Source: Kitasatospora griseola (lineage in GTDB: Bacteria > Actinomycetota > Actinomycetes > Streptomycetales > Streptomycetaceae). From it: DNA of 50,372 bases. The notes beneath the pieces were generated by a model that was not told the origin of the DNA, did not search any database, and worked only from the letters and a program-made list of their open reading frames with translations. Location: the NCBI RefSeq assembly GCF_014648555.1, contig NZ_BMRI01000040.1, positions 4,041 to 54,412 on the forward strand, read 5' to 3'. The translations under genes were made by a program, and so were the position numbers. This document shows positions 10,301-18,100 of the stretch, in pieces; position 1 is the stretch's first letter, and each line of letters begins with the position of its first letter.

Positions 10301-10596
10301 TACGAGCGGCTGTGCGCGAGGGACTGCACGTCGACCGGCAGCCCGTCGAACAGCTGGGCGCCGAGCGCGGCGGCCTTCGCGTCGTCCGCCGTCCGGGCGT
10401 CCGCCGCGTGGTCGGAGCGCAGCTCCACGCCGACCCGGGTGCCGCCGTCCAGGTTCCGCCGCAGGCCGGCCTCGGCCACGGTGCGGTTGAAGGCGACCAG
10501 CGTGGTCAGCACCGTGGTGGTGATCAGCACCGTGAACAGCACGGCAGCCGCCAGCGGCAGCCGCCCGCGCAGTCGTCGCAGGACAAAGCCGAACAT
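7351..10596 (-). CDS. giant FtsX/MacB-like ABC transporter permease (1081 aa)
   Basis: First gene of the minus-strand transporter operon. The start ATG at 10594-10596 has a GGGGAAAC ribosome site close upstream and gives MFGFVLRRLRGRLPLAAAV, a positively charged start followed by a membrane helix. A long outside domain follows, then helices around LAIGALQLAVLAAAALLLVVHLV, AVEALLLALPAAVLAPLL, and a final FtsX-like block ending in VVLVGIGTGTGLLLGAVLVHLV and LPLGQLLALAVGTAALPLL. Like the second permease it seems to be a duplicated FtsX architecture. The two permeases probably pair as a heterodimer with the ATPase at 3669-4619, and perhaps also with the divergent ATPase at 10747-11475. Confidence 0.85.
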   Translation of the reverse strand: MFGFVLRRLRGRLPLAAAVLFTVLITTTVLTTLVAFNRTVAEAGLRRNLDGGTRVGVELRSDHAADARTADDAKAAALGAQLFDGLPVDVQSLAHSRSYGLPGATGANDPDLTVLASPDRSRLKLTAGQWPTAESAPAGPDTAGTVQAAVPGSALRRLGLTEGALPAQVTLSDRYGGRPLTVRITGVYQVADREAPYWRLDPLGGREIQVKGFTTYGPMVVDDAVFTAGPLPQGGRSVLLTADFSAADPERVDRVRARADHLADLTKQYGAGLQPQTELPALLGELQSSMLVARSSLAIGALQLAVLAAAALLLVVHLVSERQSQENALLTSRGATRRRLAGWTAVEALLLALPAAVLAPLLTGPLLRLLTAWGPLAGLPLEHADTAVRWPVAAACALACVALTALPAVLRRGGERVVSRRQAVVSTVARSGADLTLLVLAVIAYQQLDARTGGLSADASGQLGIDPVLVAAPTLALGAGTLLVLRVLPFAARLGARLAARGRGLGPALAGWQLARRPGRANGPVLLLVLAVATGVLALGQHAAWRDSQHDQADFASAGGLRIQGSALPALGQGGRYAALPGGDRLLPVAGFDQWLPGDRRGRVLLTDTARAAAELHVRPDLFDDRPVEDLLGPLAEPQPTGLRLPGKPTRIDLTVAVQVGAVDSSFPAWMPPPTAPDVWLHLRDGFGAAYRVLLPQLPGQGEVTVSVDLSAQTAAPLGSIAAPLTLTGFELTYGSNASLAANELTIRRLAVSDTAAGPATPVPAPAGSWSATADSPVRVTDAPAGTGLPTISYTPDESKSFDRRDGRRALLLPPGDTMSGAEVKGLATRGYLTATGAEVGDLIKVQLGNTGMPVRITGQVEELPVYGDTALMLDLAGAHRWLTDRGADVPQVSEWWLPAAGPDDRTPAEAAAALRAGPTAQQLTLREEDAAARSGDPLSAAPQSVLAALAVAAAVLATIGFAAAAAASAAERAGESAVLLALGTPRRLLRRTATAEQVVLVGIGTGTGLLLGAVLVHLVVPLVVLTPAARPPVPEVLVGLPLGQLLALAVGTAALPLLSAFLVGGRRRDVAARLRFVEDK

Positions 10597-10746
10597 GTTT
10601 CCCCGTACCCCCGTTCCGGTCAGCGTGTACCGGATGGCGGACGACTCTGTCAGATTCGAACGATCAGCGGAAGGGCCTTGCGCGAACCGTTGTCGTAGTG
10701 CGCAGAATCGAGCACCATCGCTCAACTGCCAACGGGGGACAAAGAG
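10597..10746. promoter_or_regulatory. divergent promoter region between the two halves of the ABC locus
   Basis: This 150-bp gap separates the minus-strand permease operon from the plus-strand ATPase gene and must hold both promoters. On the minus strand CTGACA (plus-strand 10648-10653) with TACACG 18 nt further on is a weak candidate. On the plus strand the ribosome site GGGGGAC before 10747 is clear, but no convincing -10 or -35 is seen. The shared region suggests joint regulation of both halves. Confidence 0.35.
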
Positions 10747-11475
10747 ATGACCGAGTCAGCGGCGCCCATGGTGGTGGTCGAGGACCTGTGGCGCAGCTTC
10801 GGCGCCGGACCGCGCACCGTGCACGCGCTGCGCGGGGTGTCCTTCACCGCGGCCCGCGGCCAACTCACCGCTCTCAAGGGCCGGTCCGGCTCCGGCAAGA
10901 CCACCCTGCTCAACCTGGTCGGCGGCCTCGACACCCCGACCAGCGGCCGGATCTCGCTCGACGGCGCCGACCTGTCCGGCCTCGACGAGGCGGGACGGCT
11001 CGCGCTGCGCCGGGACCGGATCGGTTTCGTCTTCCAGTCCTTCGGCCTGCTGCCGACGCTCACCGCCGCCGAGAACGTCGGCGTCCCGATGCGGCTGCGC
11101 CGGCTGTCCGCCGTCGAGCGCGAGGAGAAGGTCCGCACCCTGCTCGCCCTGGTCGGGCTGGCCGACCACGCCGAGCAGCGGCCGAGCGAGCTCTCCGGCG
11201 GCCAGCAGCAGCGGGTCGCGATCGCCCGGGCGCTGGCCAACGACCCCGCGCTGATCATCGCGGACGAGCCCACCGGACAGCTCGACTCCGAGACCGGCCT
11301 GGCCGTGATGGAGCTGCTCCGCGCGGTGGTGCACTCCCAGGGCGTCACGGCCCTGGTCGCCACCCACGACCCGGCCCTGATGGCCCAGGCCGACCGGGTG
11401 ATCTCGCTGCACGACGGCACCGTGTCCCGGCCGGAGGCCGAGCCCGAAGTCGCGCCCGAGGCCGCCGCGGGCTGA
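10747..11475 (+). CDS. ABC transporter ATP-binding protein (MacB/LolD type)
   Basis: A 242-residue ATPase with Walker A GRSGSGKT (residues 45-52), Q-loop FVFQSFGLLPTLTAAENV, signature ELSGGQQQRVAIARALAND and Walker B ALIIADEPTGQLD followed by the H-loop in VATHDPALM. These are the features of the MacB/LolD/FtsE group that partners FtsX-like permeases. A GGGGGAC ribosome site lies upstream of the ATG. It is divergent from the permease operon that carries its own ATPase, so the locus has two ATPases for two permeases. It lacks the AbrB-like tail of the other ATPase. Confidence 0.9.
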   Translation: MTESAAPMVVVEDLWRSFGAGPRTVHALRGVSFTAARGQLTALKGRSGSGKTTLLNLVGGLDTPTSGRISLDGADLSGLDEAGRLALRRDRIGFVFQSFGLLPTLTAAENVGVPMRLRRLSAVEREEKVRTLLALVGLADHAEQRPSELSGGQQQRVAIARALANDPALIIADEPTGQLDSETGLAVMELLRAVVHSQGVTALVATHDPALMAQADRVISLHDGTVSRPEAEPEVAPEAAAG

Positions 11476-11483
11476 GCCGGGAC

Positions 11484-11517
11484 GGGTCACCGGCGGCGGG
11501 GGCGCCGCGGGTGACCC
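11484..11517 (+). terminator. stem-loop after the ABC ATPase gene
   Basis: GGGTCACC (11484-11491) pairs with GGTGACCC (11510-11517), and an inner GCGGCG/CGCCGC stem closes on a GGGG loop with one G-G mismatch between stems. It lies 8 bp past the stop at 11475 and before the convergent gene ending at 11553. There is no U-tract, as is usual in streptomycetes. An 18-bp direct repeat with one mismatch (11511-11528 and 11537-11554) overlaps it. Confidence 0.6.
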
Positions 11518-11552
11518 GGTGGGCGGTCGGGTCGCGGTGACCCGGCGGGCGG

Positions 11553-12152
11553 TCAGGGGGAGGGGACGACCCGGGCGAAGTCGTGGTGGGTGCGGACCGC
11601 CTGGTCCCACTCCAGGGTGCGGATCAGGCGGTGCACGATCAGCAGCGGAATGACGCCGAATACACCGAACGACATGTCGACGAATTGCCAGAACAGCGGA
11701 ATCTCGCGCAGCGGCCCGCAGACCAGCGCGAGCGGGATGACGGCGCCGCAGGCGAGCATCGCCCAGCGGATCACCCAGATGTTGCGGACCGGATCCCGCA
11801 GCGGCCCCCAGAACGCGGCCGCGATCACCAGGTGCGCGAAGGCCAGCCAGTCGGTGCCGTAGGCGAGGAACGGGTGGCTGCCGAGGCCGTCGGCGACGCC
11901 GTCCCGGGTCAGCACGGCCCAGTCGCCGAGGGCGGGGAGCGCGGAGCTCAGACCGGTGGCGTCCAGGGCGCGCACCAGCAGCGTGGTCTCGCTCTGCAGC
12001 GGGAAGGCGGTCAGCCCGCTGAGCGCGAGGCAGACGATGAACAGCCAGAGCCAGCGCCTGATCCGGCGTCGGACCAGCGCGGTGTCGGTGACGGTGGTGG
12101 GGCCGGGGCCGGCGGTGGTGGAACCGGTCGGGGCGGTGGCGATGTCGGACAT
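11553..12152 (-). CDS. four-helix integral membrane protein, function unknown
   Basis: A 199-residue protein with a Thr/Pro-rich cytoplasmic start and about four membrane helices: WLWLFIVCLALSGLTAFPL, WLAFAHLVIAAAFWGPL, IRWAMLACGAVIPLALVCG and FWQFVDMSFGVFGVIPLLIV. Charged residues (RRRIRRW, HRLIRTLEWDQAVRTHHDF) lie at the membrane edges. An AGGGGG ribosome site precedes the ATG at 12150-12152. I do not recognise a named family. The promoter carries a perfect palindrome that overlaps its -35 box, so the gene is probably repressed by a TetR-like regulator that is not encoded in this window. Confidence 0.75.
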   Translation of the reverse strand: MSDIATAPTGSTTAGPGPTTVTDTALVRRRIRRWLWLFIVCLALSGLTAFPLQSETTLLVRALDATGLSSALPALGDWAVLTRDGVADGLGSHPFLAYGTDWLAFAHLVIAAAFWGPLRDPVRNIWVIRWAMLACGAVIPLALVCGPLREIPLFWQFVDMSFGVFGVIPLLIVHRLIRTLEWDQAVRTHHDFARVVPSP

Positions 12153-12211
12153 GGGGAGTCCCCCTCCATGACGCGGGTGCCGCAGACGGCACGCGGTGTC
12201 GCGAGAAGGAC

Positions 12212-12238
12212 TCTAGACCTGAATTTGAACGCGTTCAA
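12212..12238 (-). promoter_or_regulatory. promoter with a palindromic operator for the membrane protein gene
   Basis: Read on the minus strand: -35 TTGAAC, a 17-nt spacer, -10 TAGAGT. The -35 forms the first part of the perfect 14-bp palindrome TTGAACGCGTTCAA (12225-12238). Palindromes of this TTGAAC/GTTCAA kind are common TetR-family operators, and one on the -35 would block polymerase. The same site is about 70 bp upstream of the divergent kleisin-like gene and could also affect it. Confidence 0.55.
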
Positions 12239-12294
12239 CACGCCGGAACAGGCTGTCCCAAAGGGGACGTTTCGGACCTGTCCACGGAAAGCCC

Positions 12295-12311
12295 TAATCT
12301 TGTCCACCGTG
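12295..12311 (+). promoter_or_regulatory. possible -10 box for a leaderless or nearly leaderless transcript of the condensin-like operon
   Basis: TAATCT (12295-12300) ends 8 nt before the GTG start at 12309, and no Shine-Dalgarno sequence is seen between them. A transcript started about 7 nt downstream of this box would begin at or next to the start codon. The -35 is weak (TTCGGA, 12271-12276, spacer 18). A small inverted repeat, GTCCC/GGGAC (12255-12268), lies just upstream. Confidence 0.35.
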
Positions 12312-13829
12312 ACCGCCATCGCAGACCAGCCCACCAGGCCCGCCCCCGGACCGGCCGCCGACGAGGGACTCGCCCGCCGGCTCAAGGCGCTCGCCTGCAC
12401 CGCGCCGCTGCACGACCTGGACAGCCGCAAGGTCAACCTGGCCGGCGAGTACGCCTCGTACACGATGGCCGAGATCGGCCTCGCCGCGATCGACCTGGTC
12501 ACCCTCAACATGGACTTCGACACCGGGGCCGACCGCGACATAGTGCTCGGCCGGCTCCAGCCCCGGATCGCCGCGCAGAACCCCGGGCGGGCCGTCACCG
12601 AGCACGAGCGGGTGGCCCGCTGGGTACTGGAGTCGCTGATCAACGTCGGCAGCGTCGACCGCGGCTTCCGCGCCGTGTACGGCACCTTCGGGCCGGACGG
12701 CGCGTACACCCGCCGCGACTACGACTTCAAGCTGATCGAGGAAGTCCCCGGCCAGGACGGCGGCGTCTACCTGCGCACCACCGACGAGGCGGTCAACGTC
12801 CTGGTCGGCGCGCTGGACACCGACGTGACGAGCGCTCAGATCGCCGCCGAGGTCAAGCTGGAGGTGCTGATCCGCCGCGGCCGCCTCGCTGACGCCCAGC
12901 TCGCCGCCGAACAGGCCCGTTACCGCACCGTCCAGTACGCCGAGACGCTGCGCCGCGCACTGGAGGCGACCCGCCGCAACGTCCGCGCCGTGGACTGGAT
13001 GGAGACCGTCCCCGACCTGATCGACGAGGCGCTCGACCACATCGCCGACCGGTACCGGCACGAGAACGCGATCCTCACCAACATCCGCAAGGCCCGCGAC
13101 GAGAGCACCGACGCCGAGCACAAGCGCCGCGCCGCCGAGCTCGTCGACATCGTCAAGGACTGCATCCGCCGACACACCCAGCTGCAGACCCGCCTGCTGG
13201 AAGCCGGCCCGCTGTTTCGCGCCGAACAGGACCGGCAGGCGTTCTCCGCACCCACCGCGCGCACCGGCATCGACCTGTACGGTCAACTCCTCGCCCCCGT
13301 TCTCACCCTGCCGCTCGCGGACGCCACCCGGCCCACCGACGCGTTCTTCGCCCGCGGCACCGGCCTGCGCACCCCCGCCTCGGTCCGGGTCGGCGACCTG
13401 GTCGACCTGCTGCTCACCCCGCCCGTGGAACGCGAGCACCTCGGCGCCGAACTGCCCGAGCCCGACCTGGTCGCCACCCCCGACGACAGCCGGTTCTCCG
13501 AAGCCCAACTGGAGGCCGCGCTGGAGCTGCTGGAGCTGCCCGCCGACGCGCCCCGCCGACTGTCCGGCCTGCTCGCCGACGCCCGTGCCCGCGGCACCGA
13601 ACTCGCCGAGGACGGCGAGGAACTCGCCTACCTGGTCGCCCTGTTGGCCGTGCACGCAGCCAGTCCGCCGGTCGGCACCGCGTACCGGCAGGGCGAGGAG
13701 CGCCTGCTGTTCGCGGTGGACGACGGCACCCGCCTGGACGACCCGGGCTTCGGCGGCGCGGACCTGATCGTCGGCAGCGCCCTGCTGGACGCCGCAGGCA
13801 TGGCCGCCGACCGCCGGGACGCGAAATGA
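12309..13829 (+). CDS. MukF/JetA-like kleisin subunit of a Wadjet/MksBEF-type condensin
   Basis: A 506-residue, largely helical protein. The first ~130 residues look like a winged-helix platform (LARRLKALACTAPLHDLD, VARWVLESLINVG), followed by RTTDEAVNVLVGALDTD and a long helical stretch (ADAQLAAEQARYRTVQYAETLRR...NVRAVDWMETVPDLIDEALDHIADRY), the pattern of MukF/MksF/JetA proteins that bridge the SMC heads. A C-terminal domain around residues 400-490 could be the second winged helix. The GTG at 12309 is chosen because homologous-looking sequence begins right after it. The stop overlaps the next ORF by ATGA. Assignment rests on architecture and on the SMC-like gene downstream, not on a search; the exact family (DUF5716/JetA-like or other) is uncertain. 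Confidence 0.65.
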   Translation: MTAIADQPTRPAPGPAADEGLARRLKALACTAPLHDLDSRKVNLAGEYASYTMAEIGLAAIDLVTLNMDFDTGADRDIVLGRLQPRIAAQNPGRAVTEHERVARWVLESLINVGSVDRGFRAVYGTFGPDGAYTRRDYDFKLIEEVPGQDGGVYLRTTDEAVNVLVGALDTDVTSAQIAAEVKLEVLIRRGRLADAQLAAEQARYRTVQYAETLRRALEATRRNVRAVDWMETVPDLIDEALDHIADRYRHENAILTNIRKARDESTDAEHKRRAAELVDIVKDCIRRHTQLQTRLLEAGPLFRAEQDRQAFSAPTARTGIDLYGQLLAPVLTLPLADATRPTDAFFARGTGLRTPASVRVGDLVDLLLTPPVEREHLGAELPEPDLVATPDDSRFSEAQLEAALELLELPADAPRRLSGLLADARARGTELAEDGEELAYLVALLAVHAASPPVGTAYRQGEERLLFAVDDGTRLDDPGFGGADLIVGSALLDAAGMAADRRDAK

Positions 13830-14248
13830 CCGACCGGTCCGGGGACGGAGCGAGTCGCGCCTGCGGCGCCGGCAGCGCGAGCGGGACGGGTTGCGCCTGC
13901 GGCGCGGGCATTGCCTGTGGCGCGCATGGTGCCTGCGGCGCGGGCGTCGACCGCCGCACCGGTACCGCCCGCGCGGCTCGCAGCGCCGGCGGCAAGCGCA
14001 GCGGGCGCAGCACCGGCGCTGCCTGCACCGCTCGCGGCATGCGCAGCGCTTGCATCGCCCGCAGTATCGGCATCGCCCGCAGCGCTCGCGGCACGCGTAG
14101 CACCACTGGCACTGCCCTTGTCACTCGCATCGCCCATAGCGCGCACAGCGCCCGCGTCGTCCGTACCGCTCGCGGCACTTGCGTCGCCCGTGGCGCGCAC
14201 AGCCCTCGCAGCACGCGCAGCATTTGCACCGAAGGAGCACCCGCATGA
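13826..14248 (+). CDS. low-complexity Gly/Ala/Arg/Ser/Cys-rich ORF between the kleisin-like and MukE-like genes
   Basis: A 140-codon ORF made of degenerate short repeats of the CGC-GGC/AGC-GCC type, giving peptides such as RACGAGSASGTGCACGAG and later SARVVRTARGTCVARGA. It starts inside the ATGA that ends the kleisin-like gene (13826-13829) and ends inside the ATGA that starts the MukE-like gene (14245-14248), so it bridges the two by overlaps at both ends. Third positions are about 80% G/C, fitting this frame. No domain is recognisable; about ten cysteines are scattered. It may be a real disordered protein, a repeat expansion of the 5' end of the next gene, or a spacer that merely preserves translational coupling. 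Confidence 0.45.
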   Translation: MTDRSGDGASRACGAGSASGTGCACGAGIACGAHGACGAGVDRRTGTARAARSAGGKRSGRSTGAACTARGMRSACIARSIGIARSARGTRSTTGTALVTRIAHSAHSARVVRTARGTCVARGAHSPRSTRSICTEGAPA

Positions 14249-15126
14249 CCACCAGCGCCGAGGCGTGGGCACCGCAGGACGCCGAGCCGGCCGTCCCCGC
14301 CCACGCGCCGATCAGCCCGGCGGACGTCGCCGAGGCCGCCCGCCTGGTGTCCTTCGGCCTGCAGGCGAAGCTGCTGCCCTCCCGGGACGCGGAGTACGCC
14401 GAACTGGTGCGCCGCTACCGCGACGACCCGCTGTTCGGGCGCCTCGCGGACGCCGTCGCCACCGGCATGGGCCTGGTGGTGCTGGAGGTCTCGCCGCGGG
14501 CCGGCATGGCGGTCGCCGCCGCCGAGGACTCGGTGTTCGCCGTCCGGATGGGCGACTACTCGCGCCGCGCCGCCTCCGAGTCCACCGACCGCTTCCTGCA
14601 CGGCCTCGCGCACCTCGCGGTCGCCGCGCTCGCCTTCCCCCGCCCCGAGGACCTCGCCGACGACGGCTACCTCGGCCGGGTCACCGTCAACGGCGTGGAC
14701 GCGTTCGTCCGGCAGGCCTGCCGCCGCCTGGAGGAACGCGCCGAGGCCGAGGGCAGCAACACCGACCCGGCCAGCTCCGCGCCCGGCCTGGAGGCGGCCT
14801 GGCGGGTGTGGGCGCGCCGCTCCGCGACCGGCGCCACCAAGGACGCCCGCCGCCTGGCCGGCTCCACCACCGGCATCGTCTCCAAGGCGGTGTCCTTCCT
14901 GGTCGACTCCGGCTTCCTGCAGAAGACCTCCGACGACGCCGGCGGCACCTACCGCACCACCGCCCGCTACCAGTTGCAGGTCCGCGACCTGGCCGGCAGC
15001 GCCGCCATGGGCGAACTGCTCGACCTGGGCGTCGTCCCGGTCAGCGACGGCACCGCCACCCTGCTGCCGCCCGACGACAGCGACGAACTCGTCGCCGACG
15101 CCGGCCTGCCCTTCCACGCGCTCTGA
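14245..15126 (+). CDS. MukE/JetB-like winged-helix subunit of the condensin-like system
   Basis: A 293-residue protein, acidic, without membrane segments. After about 30 unstructured residues it has a helical region (ADVAEAARLVSFGLQAKLLP, AELVRRYRDDPLFGRLADAVA), a beta-hairpin-like stretch (GMGLVVLEVSPRAGMAVA) and a late winged-helix-like part (SKAVSFLVDSGFLQKTSDDAGGTYRTTARYQLQVRDLAG). Size, order and position between a kleisin-like and an SMC-like gene match MukE/JetB (DUF6063- or DUF4194-like) proteins. GAAGGAG lies 7 nt before the ATG, and the start overlaps the previous stop by ATGA. An in-frame start at 14179 lies inside the low-complexity repeat and is less likely. Function is inferred from context. 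Confidence 0.6.
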   Translation: MTTSAEAWAPQDAEPAVPAHAPISPADVAEAARLVSFGLQAKLLPSRDAEYAELVRRYRDDPLFGRLADAVATGMGLVVLEVSPRAGMAVAAAEDSVFAVRMGDYSRRAASESTDRFLHGLAHLAVAALAFPRPEDLADDGYLGRVTVNGVDAFVRQACRRLEERAEAEGSNTDPASSAPGLEAAWRVWARRSATGATKDARRLAGSTTGIVSKAVSFLVDSGFLQKTSDDAGGTYRTTARYQLQVRDLAGSAAMGELLDLGVVPVSDGTATLLPPDDSDELVADAGLPFHAL

Positions 15127-15177
15127 CGATCCGTCACCACACGTTCTGAACTGACCGCTCCAGGAGAACCACCGCAC

Positions 15178-18100
15178 ATGTACGAGCTGAACCGGGTCCG
15201 CCTGTACTCGATCGGACCGGCGGGCGCCCGCTACGCCGACACGGTGCTCGACCTGCGCGGCGTCGGCGATCCGGTCCCCGAGCCGCAGCCCCAGCAGATC
15301 GGCCTGTTCGGCGAGGAGCCCGAGGGCCCGCAGCGCCGCCCCGCGCCCGCCGGCGTGCTGTTCCTGGAGAACGGCGGCGGCAAGTCCGTGCTGCTCAAGC
15401 TGATCTTCTCGGTGATGCTGCCCGGCCACCGCAACACCCTGGGCGGCGCGTCGTCCGGCGTGCTGCGCAAGTTCCTGCTCGCCGACGACTGCGGCCATGT
15501 CGCCCTCGAATGGCAGCACACCATCACCGGCGAACTCATCGTGGTCGGCAAGGTCAGCGAGTGGCGCGGCCGCCAGGTCTCCTCCGACCCGCGGAAGTTC
15601 GCCGAACTCTGGTACTCCTTCCGCCCCGGCCCCGGCCTCACCCTGGACGCGCTGCCGGTCGCCGAACGGCCCAGCCTGGCCGGCGACCAGAAGGCCCGCG
15701 GCCGCCGCCGCACCATGAAGGGCTTCCGCGACACCCTCACCGAGGCCGCCAAGGCCCACCCGCACCTCGACGTCACCTTCGAGGAGATCCACGACCGCTG
15801 GAACGAGCACCTCGGCGCGCTCGGCCTCGACCCCGAACTCTTCCGCTACCAGCGCGAGATGAACGCCGACGAGGGCGAGGCCGCCGGCCTGTTCGCGGTC
15901 CGCAACGACGCCGACTTCACCGACCTGCTGCTGCGCGCCGTCACCGACACCCGCGACACCGACGGCCTCGCCGACCTCGTCCACGGCTTCGCCGCCAAGC
16001 TCGGCCGCCGCGCCGAACTCACCGCCGAACGCGACTTCACCGCCGGCTCCGTCGACCTGCTGCAGCGCATCGTCGACGCCACCGCCGGCCGCGAGACCGT
16101 CCGCGAGGGCCACCGCGCCGCCGAACGCCGCACCCGCAGGCTCGCGCTATCGCTGTCCGCGCGCTCCACCGTCGAACGCGACCGGATGCACGACCTGGCC
16201 GTCGAGGTCGCCGCCGCCGCGAGCGCCGTCACCGCCGCCGAGACCGACCGCACCCGGCACGCCCTGATCGTCGCCGAACTCGGCTACCGGCACGCCACCC
16301 TCGGACTGGAGGCCGCGACCGCCGAAGCCGGCCGACTGCGCCGCGAACTCACCGACGCCCGCGCCCAGTTCGCCGCCTGGCAGGCCGCCGAGGCGGTGCT
16401 GCGGCACCGCGCCGCCGCCGACCGGGCCGGCCGTGTGGCCACCGCCATCCGGGAAGCCGAACTCGACGCCGCACCCGCCCTCGCCGCCCGCGACCGCGCC
16501 GCCGGCGCCCTCGCCCGCGCCCTCGAAGACGCCGCGCTGAGCGCCGAGACCCGCGCCGACCAGGAAGAGCTGCGCGCAGGCGAGTTGCAGCAGGACGGCT
16601 CGGCCGCCCAGGCCGAAGCCACCGCCGCCGCCACCGCCGCACAGAAGGCCCGCTCCGAGGCCGAACACCTGCGCCAGCGCCTCACCGAGGTCGAGCAGGA
16701 GACCGCCGCCGCCGTCGAAGCCGGCTGGATCGACGACTCCGGCGCCGAACCCGACCCCGCCCGCGCCGCCCTGCACGCCGCCGACGCCGAACGCGCCGCC
16801 ACCGAAGCCCTCGAACTGGCCCGCACCGCCGCCGAGTCCAGCGCTGTCCGGGCCCGCGAGTCCGCCGCCGCCGAGGCCCGCGCCGAACTCGCCGCCGCCC
16901 GCGCCACCGACGCCCGCACCGCCGCCGAGCGCGCGCTGGCCGCCGAACAGCGCACCGCCGCCCAGCTCGCCGCCGAACCCCGGCTCGCCGAACTGCTCTC
17001 CCTCTCCCCGTACCAGGACGGCGCGGACGAGAGCGAAGGCTTCCTGACGCCCCGTCAGCTCGACGCCTCCGCCGAGGACCTGCGCGAACTCCTCGACCAG
17101 GCCGTGGCCAACGCCGAACGCACCCTGTTCGACCTGCGCACCGCCGCCGCCGACGACTCCCGGATCCTCGCCGCGCTCGGCGACGGCGGACTCCTCCCGC
17201 CCGGCCCCGACGTCCTCGCGACCGTCGAGCACCTCGGCGAACAGGGCATCCCCGCGCTGCCCGGCTGGCGCTACCTCGCCCAGTCCGTCGACCCCGCCGA
17301 CCACGACGCCATCCTCGCCGCCCGCCCCGAACTCGTCGACGGCGTCGTCGTCACCGACCCCGCCTCGCTCGACCGGGCCCGCGAAGCGCTCGCCGCCGCC
17401 GCCCTGCTGCCCCGCTCCACCGTCGCCGTCGGCACCGCCGCCGCCCTGATCGCCCCCATCGAGGGCGAACCCGGGTTCTTCCTGGTGCCGCCGAACCCGG
17501 CCATGCACAACGAGACCGCCGCCGACGACGAACGCCGCGAACTGCGCGCCCGCGCCACCGCCCGCGAGGAGCACATCCGCGAACTCGCCGCCCGCCTCGG
17601 CGGCGACCGCGCCCTCGCCGCCCGCCTCGCCTCCTGGCACGCCTCCTGCCCGCCCGGCACCCTCGCCGAACTCGCCGAGACCGCCGCAGCCGCAGCCGAC
17701 CACGCCGAAGCCACCGCCGCGGAACTCGCCACCCTGCGCGCCGACCACGCCGAAGCCGACGCCGACCACCAGGCCGCCGCCGCCCGCCACGAGGAGTGCC
17801 GGGAGACCGCCCAGCGCACCCGCCGCCGCGCCGACGCCCTCGCCGGCCTCGCCTTCCGCCTCCGCGAACGCGCCAACTGGACCCGCCGGCAGCGCGAACT
17901 CGCCGACGACGCCACCGAGTGCGAACGCCGCCAGGCCCTGTGCACCGAACGCGCCCGCACCTGCGACGAGGACCGCCGCGCCGCCCAGCGCGCCGCCGAC
18001 GACGCCCGCCGCACCGCGCGCACCCTGCGCGGCGAACGCGCCGAGATCGCCGCCGCCGACACCAGCGCCGAGCCCGACGACACCGTCACCCCCATCTCGC

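Noticed and set aside
13628..14272. Ala-rich minus-strand frame over the low-complexity tract
   Set aside because: It overlaps the end of the kleisin-like gene antisense and has no start context; the plus-strand ORF with both ATGA overlaps is the better reading.
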